A stretch of DNA of 64,000 nt from Sphingomonas elodea ATCC 31461 (lineage in GTDB: Bacteria > Pseudomonadota > Alphaproteobacteria > Sphingomonadales > Sphingomonadaceae), in assembly GCF_000226955.1 (NCBI RefSeq), contig NZ_AGFU01000050.1:1-64000 (forward strand), in the 5' to 3' direction. Of this stretch, positions 47,481 to 55,329 are shown piece by piece. Positions within the stretch are counted from its first letter, which is position 1; the number at the start of each line of letters is the position of its first letter. Both the position numbers and the translations under genes were made by a program. Under the pieces are notes generated by a model, which was not told the DNA's origin, made no database searches, and was given only the letters and a program-made list of their open reading frames with translations.

Positions 47481-48944
47481 ATGCGCGGGCAGTATCTCTG
47501 GACGCTGGTGCTGCTCGTGCTGGCCGGCTGCTCGGGCGACCGGGGCGGCGGCGCCCCGCCGCGCGCCAAGGACGGGATCACGGTGACGCCCGAACTGTCG
47601 ACGCTCACCCTGCCCCTGGAAGCCAATCTTGCCGATCTCGCCGCCACGCTGGAGCGTGCGGTGCCGCGCCGGCTGTGGGGGATCGACGCACCCGGCCAGA
47701 CCTGCGTCGCGCAGAAGCACGTCGATCTCGGCATCGCGACCCTCAAGACCCCCAAGATCAAGTGCCGCATTGTCGGCGAGGTGACGCGCGGTCGCATGAC
47801 CATCGGCGGCAGCGGCGAGACGATCCGGCTGGCCATGCCGCTCCACGCGGTGGTCCGCGCCGAGGATATCGGCGGCGTGCTGAAGCGCGAGACCGCGACG
47901 GCCGACGCCATGGCGCACGCGGTGATCCGCCTCTCGCTCGGACCGGACTGGAACCCGCGCGGCAAGATCAGCATCGACTATGCGTGGCGGGATGCGCCGC
48001 ATGTCGATCTGCTCGGCCAGCGCATCGAGTTTACCGACAAGGCTGATCGCAAGCTGGCGCCGGTGATCGCCAAGCTCGAACGCGAACTGCCCGGCGAACT
48101 GCGCAAGCTCGGCGTGCGGCAGAAGATCGAGGAGGCATGGCGCTCCGCCTTCACCACCCTGTCGCTCAACCGCGAGAACCCGCCGGTGTGGATGCGGGTG
48201 ACGCCGAGGCAGCTGCGCTATGGCGGCTACGCCATCACCGGCAACCGGCTCCAGCTGCGGCTGGGCATGGAGGCGCTGACCGAGACCTTTGTCGGCCAGC
48301 GGCCGGCCGACCCCACGGCCACGCCGCTGCCCGCGATGCAGCCGCTCCAGGGGCCGATGGGGAAGGTATCACTGTTCGTGCCGGTGATCGCGGATTATCG
48401 GGAACTGGAACCGGTGCTGATGAAGGCGCTGGTCAAGCGCTCCGCCCGGCCGTTCGACGTGCCCGGCGTCGGTCCGGTGCGCGCCCGGTTCGAGACGGCG
48501 ACGATCTACGGCACCAAGGGCGGGCAGATGGCCGTCGGACTGCTGTTCGCCGCCGAGGATGTCGCCGGGCGGATCGGGCGCACGCGCGGCACGGTGTGGC
48601 TGATCGCCACGCCGGTCAATCTGCCCAACTCCCGCCGCGTCGACTTCCAGAGCCTCGGCGTCAGCGGCACCACCGACATGACGGGCGGCGATCTCATCCT
48701 GCGGCTGATGAACGCGCCGGGCATGAGCAGCTTCATCGCCGCATCGCTCACGCAGAATTTCGAGCGCGACTATGCCGAACTGCTCGGCAAGGTCAGCCGC
48801 GCAATCGACACCCGACGCGAGGGGCCGCTGCGCATCGATGCGCGGCTGGAGCGGACGCGGACGGGCACGCTGCAGGCTTCCGGCCAGGGACTGTATCTGC
48901 CGGTCTGGGCGGAGGGCACCGCCGCGGTGCGGCTCGCTCGCTGA
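47481..48944 (+). CDS. DUF4403 family lipoprotein
   Basis: 487 residues with a lipoprotein signal MRGQYLWTLVLLVLAGC (lipobox LAGC). The mature part fits DUF4403: TLTLPLEANLADLAATLERAVP, VDLGIATLKTPKIKC and a repeated SMP/TULIP-like pattern of alternating strands ending LYLPVWAEG. Function of the family is not established; envelope lipid binding has been suggested by the fold. Ends four bases from the convergent lactonase gene. Confidence 0.8.
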   Translation: MRGQYLWTLVLLVLAGCSGDRGGGAPPRAKDGITVTPELSTLTLPLEANLADLAATLERAVPRRLWGIDAPGQTCVAQKHVDLGIATLKTPKIKCRIVGEVTRGRMTIGGSGETIRLAMPLHAVVRAEDIGGVLKRETATADAMAHAVIRLSLGPDWNPRGKISIDYAWRDAPHVDLLGQRIEFTDKADRKLAPVIAKLERELPGELRKLGVRQKIEEAWRSAFTTLSLNRENPPVWMRVTPRQLRYGGYAITGNRLQLRLGMEALTETFVGQRPADPTATPLPAMQPLQGPMGKVSLFVPVIADYRELEPVLMKALVKRSARPFDVPGVGPVRARFETATIYGTKGGQMAVGLLFAAEDVAGRIGRTRGTVWLIATPVNLPNSRRVDFQSLGVSGTTDMTGGDLILRLMNAPGMSSFIAASLTQNFERDYAELLGKVSRAIDTRREGPLRIDARLERTRTGTLQASGQGLYLPVWAEGTAAVRLAR

Positions 48945-48948
48945 CGGG

Positions 48949-50052
48949 TCAGGCGGAGACGAATACCACGCCAGGCATCGCCAGCCCGCGCGACGGCGTG
49001 CCCAGCCGCCCGTCTCGCGCGAGTGGCAGCCGCGCAATGTTGCCCGACCGCTGATTGGCGACGAGCAGCTCGCCGCCTGCCTCGCGCAGCAGGAACAGCC
49101 GCGGCCAATGGCCGCCGCAGCCGGCATGCTGGAGCAGGGTAAGCCCGCCGTCGCGCTGAATCGCGAATACCGCGATGCTGTCATGCCCGCGATTGGAAAT
49201 GTAGAGCCGGGTACCGGCTGCGTTCACCGCGATATGCGCGGCGGCCGAGGCGCCGGCAAAGCCCTTGGGCAGCGTGGAAAGCGTCGCCAGCGCGGTGAAC
49301 CTGCCATCGGGATGCGCGCGCAGCACCGTTACCGTATTGGCGAGCTCGGTGACGAGATAGGCGACCGGCAGGCGCGGGTGGCGCGCCAGATGACGGGGCC
49401 CGGCGCCCGCCTCGGTGCGGTAGGCGATGCTGGTATCGATCGCACCGCCAGCCCCCAGCCGGTGGAGGAACACCGCGTCCGCGCCGAGATCGACCGAATG
49501 GAGCTGGCTGCCGCGCGCGGTGAAGCCCACCCAGTGCGCGTGCGGCCCGGCCTGGCGATCGCGATTGGGGCCGCTGCCTTCATGCTGGATCCGCGTGCCC
49601 TCGCCCAGCGGACGCCCGGCGCGATCGAGCGCGAACAGCGCGACGCACCCGCTGGAGTAATTGGCGACGGCGAGGCGCCGACCGTCGGGCGAAAGCGCAG
49701 CGTGGCACGGATCGGCGCCCAGCGTGGAAAGATCCGCCAGCCTGTTGAACCGCGCATCGTAGATGCCCAGCCGCCCCTCGGTCTGCTCGTCGAGCAGATA
49801 GCGGAGCCCCGTAGTCGCCGATCGCACGCCGAACGACACGTTGCGGATCGCCGGCAGCGGCGTCGCTGCCCGCCAGCCCTGCGGACCTGCGACCAGCCGC
49901 ACCAGCCCCGGCCCACCCCCGTTCGCATAGGTGCCGGCGATCAGCCCGGTCGCGGCAGAGGTGCGTGCCAGCAGCGTCGACGGGCAGGCAGCGATACCCA
50001 TGCCGGCGCCGATCAGCGTCCGACGCGAGAGAATGTGGGAGGCGTTGGTCAT
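48949..50052 (-). CDS. lactonase-family seven-bladed propeller, exported (Tat)
   Basis: 367 residues. The N-terminus SRRTLIGAGMGIAACPSTLLA is a twin-arginine signal. Propeller repeats carry PCHAALSPDGRRLAVANYSSG, QAGPHAHWVGF and AAHIAVNAAGTRLYISNRGHDS, as in the 6-phosphogluconolactonase (YbhE-type) family. Tat export argues for a periplasmic sugar lactone substrate instead of cytoplasmic 6-phosphogluconolactone. Divergence from nothing nearby; the TPR gene lies 31 bp upstream on the same strand, so they may form an operon. Confidence 0.85.
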   Translation of the reverse strand: MTNASHILSRRTLIGAGMGIAACPSTLLARTSAATGLIAGTYANGGGPGLVRLVAGPQGWRAATPLPAIRNVSFGVRSATTGLRYLLDEQTEGRLGIYDARFNRLADLSTLGADPCHAALSPDGRRLAVANYSSGCVALFALDRAGRPLGEGTRIQHEGSGPNRDRQAGPHAHWVGFTARGSQLHSVDLGADAVFLHRLGAGGAIDTSIAYRTEAGAGPRHLARHPRLPVAYLVTELANTVTVLRAHPDGRFTALATLSTLPKGFAGASAAAHIAVNAAGTRLYISNRGHDSIAVFAIQRDGGLTLLQHAGCGGHWPRLFLLREAGGELLVANQRSGNIARLPLARDGRLGTPSRGLAMPGVVFVSA

Positions 50053-50082
50053 ATCGCCTTCAAGCTGCTCCGTCCCAGCGCG

Positions 50083-52044
50083 TCAACGACCGAACTGCTG
50101 GAATGCGATCGTCATGTTCTGCGCGGTACAGGCCGCCCCCTCTTCCGGACGGTAGCTGCTGGTGTACCGCAGGCCCTTGGCCACGCCGATGCCGGCCTCG
50201 TCGAACACAAAGGCGGGATAGGCGCTTACGACCCGCGGCGACAGCGTGTGCCCGTCTGGCGCGACGTCGAACTCCGAACGGACCCAGCCTTCGAAGCCGA
50301 AGCGCGACGCCGTGTCGGGAAATTGGTCGGTATTGCCGTAGGACCGCACCGCCGGCTTGAGCCCGAGCAGCGCGCATTGCTTGCTGGTCAGCCCGGTACC
50401 GGCGAACGCCTGCTGCGCCTCTTCCACGCGCCCCTTCGCCGCGGCGAGGTTCGCCCGCTGGAGCAGCGCCGCCACCTTGAGCGGATGGCGATCGGGCAGC
50501 GCCGGGGCCGCGATCACCTGGGCGAGCAGCGTATCGGCGTCGCCAGGCACCCCGCGACGGGAACGCGGCAGCGCGACCAGCAGCCGCAGCGTCGCTGCGG
50601 CAAGCGGATCCTGCTGGAACTCGGGCCGGGCCAGCAGCGCGCGCAACCGCTGCACATAGCCCCCGTCATGGCTCGAAACGCTCGCCTGCTCGATGGCGAG
50701 GAACGCGCGCGCCGGGATGGGTGCGGCAAGCGCGTCGGCCAGCACGACCGCCTCGCCCAGCATCGCCTTGCGCTGGTCCTGGCCGGCGACGCTGTTCCGG
50801 CCGATCGCCACAGCCGCGGCAAGAACGGCGGCGCGATCGCCCTTCGCCCGCGCCGTCGCCAGCGCAGCCTGCTGTGCTGGCAGGGCCTTGGCGTCGGGTT
50901 CGTCCTTGTCGGCACCTTCGGCAACGCCCTGCCCGGCAATCCAATCGGCGAAGGTGGCGGCAAGCGGCTGGATCAGCGAGGGATTATCGCCGCCGTTCGA
51001 GCAGCGCAGCTCGATGCGGGTCGCCCGACGGAAAAAGAGCGGCACGCTCTTCGCGGTTTCCGCAGTCCACGACCAGCCCGCCACCGCGCGCGAGAACGCC
51101 AACGCGGCTTTCCGACCGGCCAGCGTGTAGACCGGCAGTACGCCTTCGACATGCCCGTCCTCCGCCAGCGAGAATTCGACGATCGCGACGTCATCCGGCT
51201 TCAATCCTGTCGCTTCGCCGCAGGGCGGCGGGTCCATCTCGGTGGCGCGACCGAACGGGGAATCGCGGAAACGACCGGCGCCGGTATAGGCCAGATAATT
51301 GCGCGCGGATTCGAAATCCCGGTTCATCCACGCCGCGATGGCGAGATCCGAACGCGTCGCCAGGCCAGCGCTATCCACCTTCAGGCTCAGCCCGCCCTGC
51401 TTGCGCAGACTGTTCTTGAGCTCGGCATAGGCTTCCTGGGCGCGGCCGGCGTTGAGCAGGGTCCGCGCATAGAGCGATTGCACCGCCGCCACAGCGCCCG
51501 GATCGGCCTTGGGGTTCGCCACGATCAGGCTGCGCGCCTCGGTGGCGTAGCGCAACGCTTCCCCATCCTGGTCGAACATCAGCACCTGCGACAGCGCGAG
51601 CAGCGGCTTGATCCGCCTGTCACCGGTGCTGCTGTCCAGCGCGATGCGAAATTCGGCGGCCGCCGTGGTATAGTCGAACCGCAGCACCGCGATCTTGCCC
51701 AGCGCGAGATGGGCCTGCAGCACCTCCTCCTCGAAGCTGCCGCCCTTTGCCGCCAGCACCGGCAGCCCGCGGCGGATCGCCGCCTCGCCTTCCTCCACCT
51801 GCTCCAGCGTGATCAGGCAATAGCCCTTCCGCACGTCGATCGCGGCGCGGACGGTGGCGCTCGCCATCGCCTTGGGGTTCTTCTCGATCTGCGCGAAGGT
51901 CGCCACCGCCTCGGCGCATTCGCCGTCGGCGGCGGCCTTGGTCGCCTTGTCAAACAGCTGCTGCAACGTGAGGGCGGGCACGCCCGCCTGCTGCTGCGGA
52001 TCGGCGGCACCTGCGAGCAATAGCGCAAGAATCAGCGAAGACAT
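50083..52044 (-). CDS. TPR-repeat protein with TonB-C-like segments, secreted
   Basis: 653 residues. Signal peptide MSSLILALLLAGAADPQQQ. Residues about 25-270 are TPR-like helical repeats (FDKATKAAADGECAEAVATFAQIE; FDYTTAAAEFRIALD; AGRAQEAYAELKNSL). An energy-transducer-like strand segment (AIVEFSLAEDGHVEGVLPVYTLAG) and a second one near the C-terminus (WVRSEFDVAPDGHTLSPRVVSAYP) resemble TonB C-terminal domains without its motor-binding start. The ATG at 52044 is chosen over upstream codons by the signal peptide; the site is weak. Function unknown; similar proteins recur in sphingomonads. Confidence 0.7.
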   Translation of the reverse strand: MSSLILALLLAGAADPQQQAGVPALTLQQLFDKATKAAADGECAEAVATFAQIEKNPKAMASATVRAAIDVRKGYCLITLEQVEEGEAAIRRGLPVLAAKGGSFEEEVLQAHLALGKIAVLRFDYTTAAAEFRIALDSSTGDRRIKPLLALSQVLMFDQDGEALRYATEARSLIVANPKADPGAVAAVQSLYARTLLNAGRAQEAYAELKNSLRKQGGLSLKVDSAGLATRSDLAIAAWMNRDFESARNYLAYTGAGRFRDSPFGRATEMDPPPCGEATGLKPDDVAIVEFSLAEDGHVEGVLPVYTLAGRKAALAFSRAVAGWSWTAETAKSVPLFFRRATRIELRCSNGGDNPSLIQPLAATFADWIAGQGVAEGADKDEPDAKALPAQQAALATARAKGDRAAVLAAAVAIGRNSVAGQDQRKAMLGEAVVLADALAAPIPARAFLAIEQASVSSHDGGYVQRLRALLARPEFQQDPLAAATLRLLVALPRSRRGVPGDADTLLAQVIAAPALPDRHPLKVAALLQRANLAAAKGRVEEAQQAFAGTGLTSKQCALLGLKPAVRSYGNTDQFPDTASRFGFEGWVRSEFDVAPDGHTLSPRVVSAYPAFVFDEAGIGVAKGLRYTSSYRPEEGAACTAQNMTIAFQQFGR

Positions 52045-52093
52045 TGTGATACCCCCCATATCGATGCAGCCACCCAATCATGCAGGCGCGACA

Positions 52094-52543
52094 ATGTCGA
52101 GAAGCAGCCGCGGCAAAATTTTCGGACGCTGCGCCATGCTCTTGGCGGCAGTACTTTCAAGCACGGCGCCCGCAGCAGGCGAGGAGCCCCTTCCCTATCC
52201 GCCGGAAAGCGTGCTGCTGTTCGTCGCGGCGTGGTGCGCGCCCTGCCATGGCGAGCTTGGCCACCTTGCCGAGATCACCGGCGGCGCCCGGCCGTATCGC
52301 GTGCTGGTGGTGCCGGTGGACGACAGCCGCGCCACCCGGCTGATGCTCGAACAGGTACCCCGCACCGCGCGCTGGGACCCCGAGACGGGCATCCAGCGGC
52401 GGCTGTGGCGGACCATCTCCGAAGAGACCGCCGGGCTGCCCTACAGCCTGGCGATCGGCGCGGACGGGCAGGTCTGCGGCCGGCACCAGGAGGCGCTGAC
52501 TGCCGCGACGGCGCAGGCGCTCGTCGCCCGCTGCAAGCGGTGA
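52094..52543 (+). CDS. thioredoxin-like protein, secreted
   Basis: 149 residues with a leader of about 28 residues (MLLAAVLSSTAPAAG part), then the strand LLFVAAWCAPCHGEL with the redox CAPC pair (Cys48, Cys51) and a cis-Pro segment GLPYSLAIGADG. It would act as a periplasmic thiol-disulfide protein. Divergent from the TPR gene at 49 bp and convergent on the DUF885 gene at three bases. The start is uncertain; ATG 52136 would drop the basic N-terminus. Confidence 0.7.
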   Translation: MSRSSRGKIFGRCAMLLAAVLSSTAPAAGEEPLPYPPESVLLFVAAWCAPCHGELGHLAEITGGARPYRVLVVPVDDSRATRLMLEQVPRTARWDPETGIQRRLWRTISEETAGLPYSLAIGADGQVCGRHQEALTAATAQALVARCKR

Positions 52544-52546
52544 GCG

Positions 52547-54289
52547 TCACTCCTCGTCGGGATAGGGGCCCTTGCCGCCTTCGCGGATGAACTGGTCGGT
52601 GCGCAGGTCGATCACGGTCAGCGGCACCGATCCCAGCTGCAGCATCGCATCGTGCCAGGCGCGGAGGTTGAACTTGGGGCCGAGCGCCTTCTCGGCCCGC
52701 GCCCGCGCGTCCAGAAACGCCAGCTCGCCCATATAATAGCTCAGCGCCTGACCGGGCCAGGCGATGTAGCGGTCGACCTCGGTCTCGATCTCGTGATTGC
52801 TGAGCGCGGTATTGTCGCGGAGGAAGGCCTGGGCCTGCTCGCGCGTCCAGCCCATCGCGTGGATGCCGGTATCGACCACCAGCCGCGCGGCGCGCCACAT
52901 CTGGTAGCTGAGCATGCCGAAATGATCGTACGGCGTCTCGTACATGCCCATCTCGACGCCGAGCTTCTCCGAATAGAGCGCCCAGCCCTCACCATAGGCG
53001 GAGAGATAGGTATCGCGGCGGAAGGGCGGCAGCGCCTTGTTCTCATTGGCCAGCGGCATCTGGAAGGCATGGCCCGGCGCGCTTTCGTGCAGGGTGAGCG
53101 CGGTGAGCTGATAGAAGGGCCGCGACTTGAGATCATAGGTGTTGACCAGATAGACGCCCGGCCCGCCGCGCCCGCCGGTGTAGAAGGGGGCGAGATCGTC
53201 CGGCACGGGCACGATCGCGAAGCGGCGGCGCGGCAGATGGCCGAAATATTGCCCGGCCTTGCCGTCGAACTGCTTGGCCGCCCAGGCGGCGTGGTAGAGC
53301 AGCTCGCGCGGCGTCTTGGCGTAGAATTGCGGATCGGTACGCAGGAAGTTGAGGAACGCCGGCAGGTCGCCGTCGAACTTCGCCTCGGCCTTCACCGTCA
53401 TCATCTCGGCGCGGATCTTCGCCACTTCGCGCACCCCCACGGCATGGACCTGCTCGGCGGTCATGTCGCGGGTCACATATTCGCGGATCTTGGAGCGGTA
53501 ATAGGCCTGGCCGTCGGGCAGCGTCGTCGCCGCGAGCGGCGTGCGGGCGCCGGGGATATAGTCCTTGCGCAGGAACTCGAGCAGCTTGGCATGCGCCGGG
53601 ATCACCGCCTCACGGATCGCCGCCGCCCCTTCGCGGCGCAGCTCGGCCTGAACCGATGCCGGAATCGCGCCCGGAAATTTCTGGAACGGGGTGTAATAGA
53701 GATTCTGCTCGACCGGCGCCTCCACCACCTGCGCCACACCGATGTCGCGGCCGGTGAGCGTCACCTTGGGCGGCGTGAACCCGCGGGCGAGCCCGGCGCG
53801 CATATTGGCGATGTTCTGGTCGAAATAGCGGGGCATGTCGCGCAGCGTCTTGATGTAGGCGCGGTACTGGTCCTCGGTCAGGAAGCTCTCCCGCGCCGAT
53901 CCGGCGAGATCGCTCCAGAAGCTGGTGTCCGAGGTCAGCGGCTTCTCGTAATCGCGGAAACGCTGTTCGGCGAGCAGTGCATCGATCTGACCCTTGTACA
54001 CCAGATAGTCGATCCGGCCCTTGGGGCTCAGCTTCGCCGGGTCGATCGCGGCGAGCTGGCGCGACACCGCCGTCCAGCGCGCGAGCCGGGCCGCCTGGGC
54101 TGCCGGCCCGACATCGGGCAGGCCGCCCTTGGCCGCCGGCGTGTCCTCGCCCGGGCCCTGCTGCTCCGTCCGCCACTTGTATTCGCTGTCGATGATCGCC
54201 TTGAGGCGGGCATCGGGGCTCGCCGGCTTCGGCGCGGGCGCCCCGGCGGTGGCGAGCAGGGCGGCGGTGAGGAGGAGAATGGGCTTCAT
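52547..54289 (-). CDS. DUF885 family zinc metallohydrolase
   Basis: 580 residues with a signal sequence (MKPILLLTAALLATAGAPAPKP). The HESAPGH motif and downstream YGEGWALYSEKLG match the DUF885 family of putative M32-like carboxypeptidases; EIETEVDRYIAWPGQALSYYMGEL and KALGPKFNLRAWHD are conserved family ends. Likely a periplasmic peptidase. Its ATG overlaps the preceding oxidoreductase stop (ATGA), placing it third in an operon behind GH127 and the Ldh-family gene; the link to sugar use is not obvious. Confidence 0.85.
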   Translation of the reverse strand: MKPILLLTAALLATAGAPAPKPASPDARLKAIIDSEYKWRTEQQGPGEDTPAAKGGLPDVGPAAQAARLARWTAVSRQLAAIDPAKLSPKGRIDYLVYKGQIDALLAEQRFRDYEKPLTSDTSFWSDLAGSARESFLTEDQYRAYIKTLRDMPRYFDQNIANMRAGLARGFTPPKVTLTGRDIGVAQVVEAPVEQNLYYTPFQKFPGAIPASVQAELRREGAAAIREAVIPAHAKLLEFLRKDYIPGARTPLAATTLPDGQAYYRSKIREYVTRDMTAEQVHAVGVREVAKIRAEMMTVKAEAKFDGDLPAFLNFLRTDPQFYAKTPRELLYHAAWAAKQFDGKAGQYFGHLPRRRFAIVPVPDDLAPFYTGGRGGPGVYLVNTYDLKSRPFYQLTALTLHESAPGHAFQMPLANENKALPPFRRDTYLSAYGEGWALYSEKLGVEMGMYETPYDHFGMLSYQMWRAARLVVDTGIHAMGWTREQAQAFLRDNTALSNHEIETEVDRYIAWPGQALSYYMGELAFLDARARAEKALGPKFNLRAWHDAMLQLGSVPLTVIDLRTDQFIREGGKGPYPDEE

Positions 54290-55329
54290 GGCGTGAGGCT
54301 CGCTTCCAGCGCTAGAATGTCGGCATAGAGTTTCTCGGGGATCCGCACCCCTTCGGCAAGGCTGCGCGCACGGGCGGCATAGCGGCGCGCCGAGGGCAGG
54401 CGGGCGCCCTGCCCCTCGATCGCGTCGAAGAGCGCCTCGGCCCGGAGCAGGTGCCCAGCGACCGCTTCGCCGAGGAACCCGGTGGGATCGATCGCGACGA
54501 TCAGCTCGCCGCCCAGCGGCGAGGCACCCGCGCCGGCATCGGCGGCGATCGATTCCGCGCTGGTCCAGTCGCCGATCAGCGGGCCGGCGACCAGCTCCAC
54601 CATCGCGGCGAGCGCGGATCCCTTGTGCCCCCCAAAGGTGCGCATCGCGCCGTCGAGGATCGCGGCGGGGTCGGTGGTCGGCCGACCCTCCGCATCGATG
54701 CCCCAGTCTTCCGGCACCGCCTTGCCTGCGCGACGGTGCAGCTCGATCTCGCCGCGCGCGACCTTGCTGGTGGCGAAGTCGAAGACGAAAGGCGGCGCCG
54801 GTGCCAGGCGGGGCCAGCCGAACGCGATCGGATTGGTGCCGAACACCGGCCGCGTGCCCCCGGCGGGCGCGACCCAGGCGTGGCTGGGGGTGAAGGCGAG
54901 CGCCACCAGCCCTTCCTCCGCCAGTGCCTCGACCTCGGGCCAGAGCGCGGCGAAATGGACGACGTTGTTGAGCGCGAGCGCGGCAATGCCATAGGCGCGC
55001 GCCTTCGCGATCAAGGCCGGCTTGCCGACTGCGAAGGCCAGCTGGGCGAAGCCGCCACCGCCCTCCACGCGGGCCAGCGCGCGGGCCGGCTCGGACAGCA
55101 CCGGCACGGCATCGCGCACCACCTTGCCCTTGGCGATGGTGTTCGCCGCGACCAGCAGCCGGTAGATGCCGTGCGAGGCGCAGCCGTCGCGCTCGCCCGC
55201 GACCATCGTCTCGGCGACCGCCTCGACATGGTCCTCGGCAAGGCCTGCCGCAAGCAGCACCCGCCGGGCGAGCGCGCGAACCTCGTCCAATGTCAGGCGG
55301 ACACCCGATCCTTGCGTCGCCACGCTCAC
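54286..55329 (-). CDS. Ldh-family (malate/L-lactate/ureidoglycolate-type) oxidoreductase
   Basis: 347 residues. The family motifs ERDGCASHGIYRLLVAANTI, GGGGFAQLAFAVGKPALI, PVFGTNPIAFGWP and FGGHKGSALAAMVEL are those of the malate/L-lactate dehydrogenase family (type 2), which bind NAD(P)H in an unusual fold and reduce 2-oxo acids or imino acids such as piperideine-2-carboxylate. The start is GTG at 55329, overlapping the GH127 stop (GTGA). Cytoplasmic. It may handle an oxidised sugar product, but the substrate is open. Confidence 0.85.
   Translation of the reverse strand: MSVATQGSGVRLTLDEVRALARRVLLAAGLAEDHVEAVAETMVAGERDGCASHGIYRLLVAANTIAKGKVVRDAVPVLSEPARALARVEGGGGFAQLAFAVGKPALIAKARAYGIAALALNNVVHFAALWPEVEALAEEGLVALAFTPSHAWVAPAGGTRPVFGTNPIAFGWPRLAPAPPFVFDFATSKVARGEIELHRRAGKAVPEDWGIDAEGRPTTDPAAILDGAMRTFGGHKGSALAAMVELVAGPLIGDWTSAESIAADAGAGASPLGGELIVAIDPTGFLGEAVAGHLLRAEALFDAIEGQGARLPSARRYAARARSLAEGVRIPEKLYADILALEASLTP

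Noticed and set aside
48772-52023. Open plus-strand frame of 1083 codons
   Set aside because: Covers the antisense of the lactonase and TPR genes, which carry signal peptides and domains.
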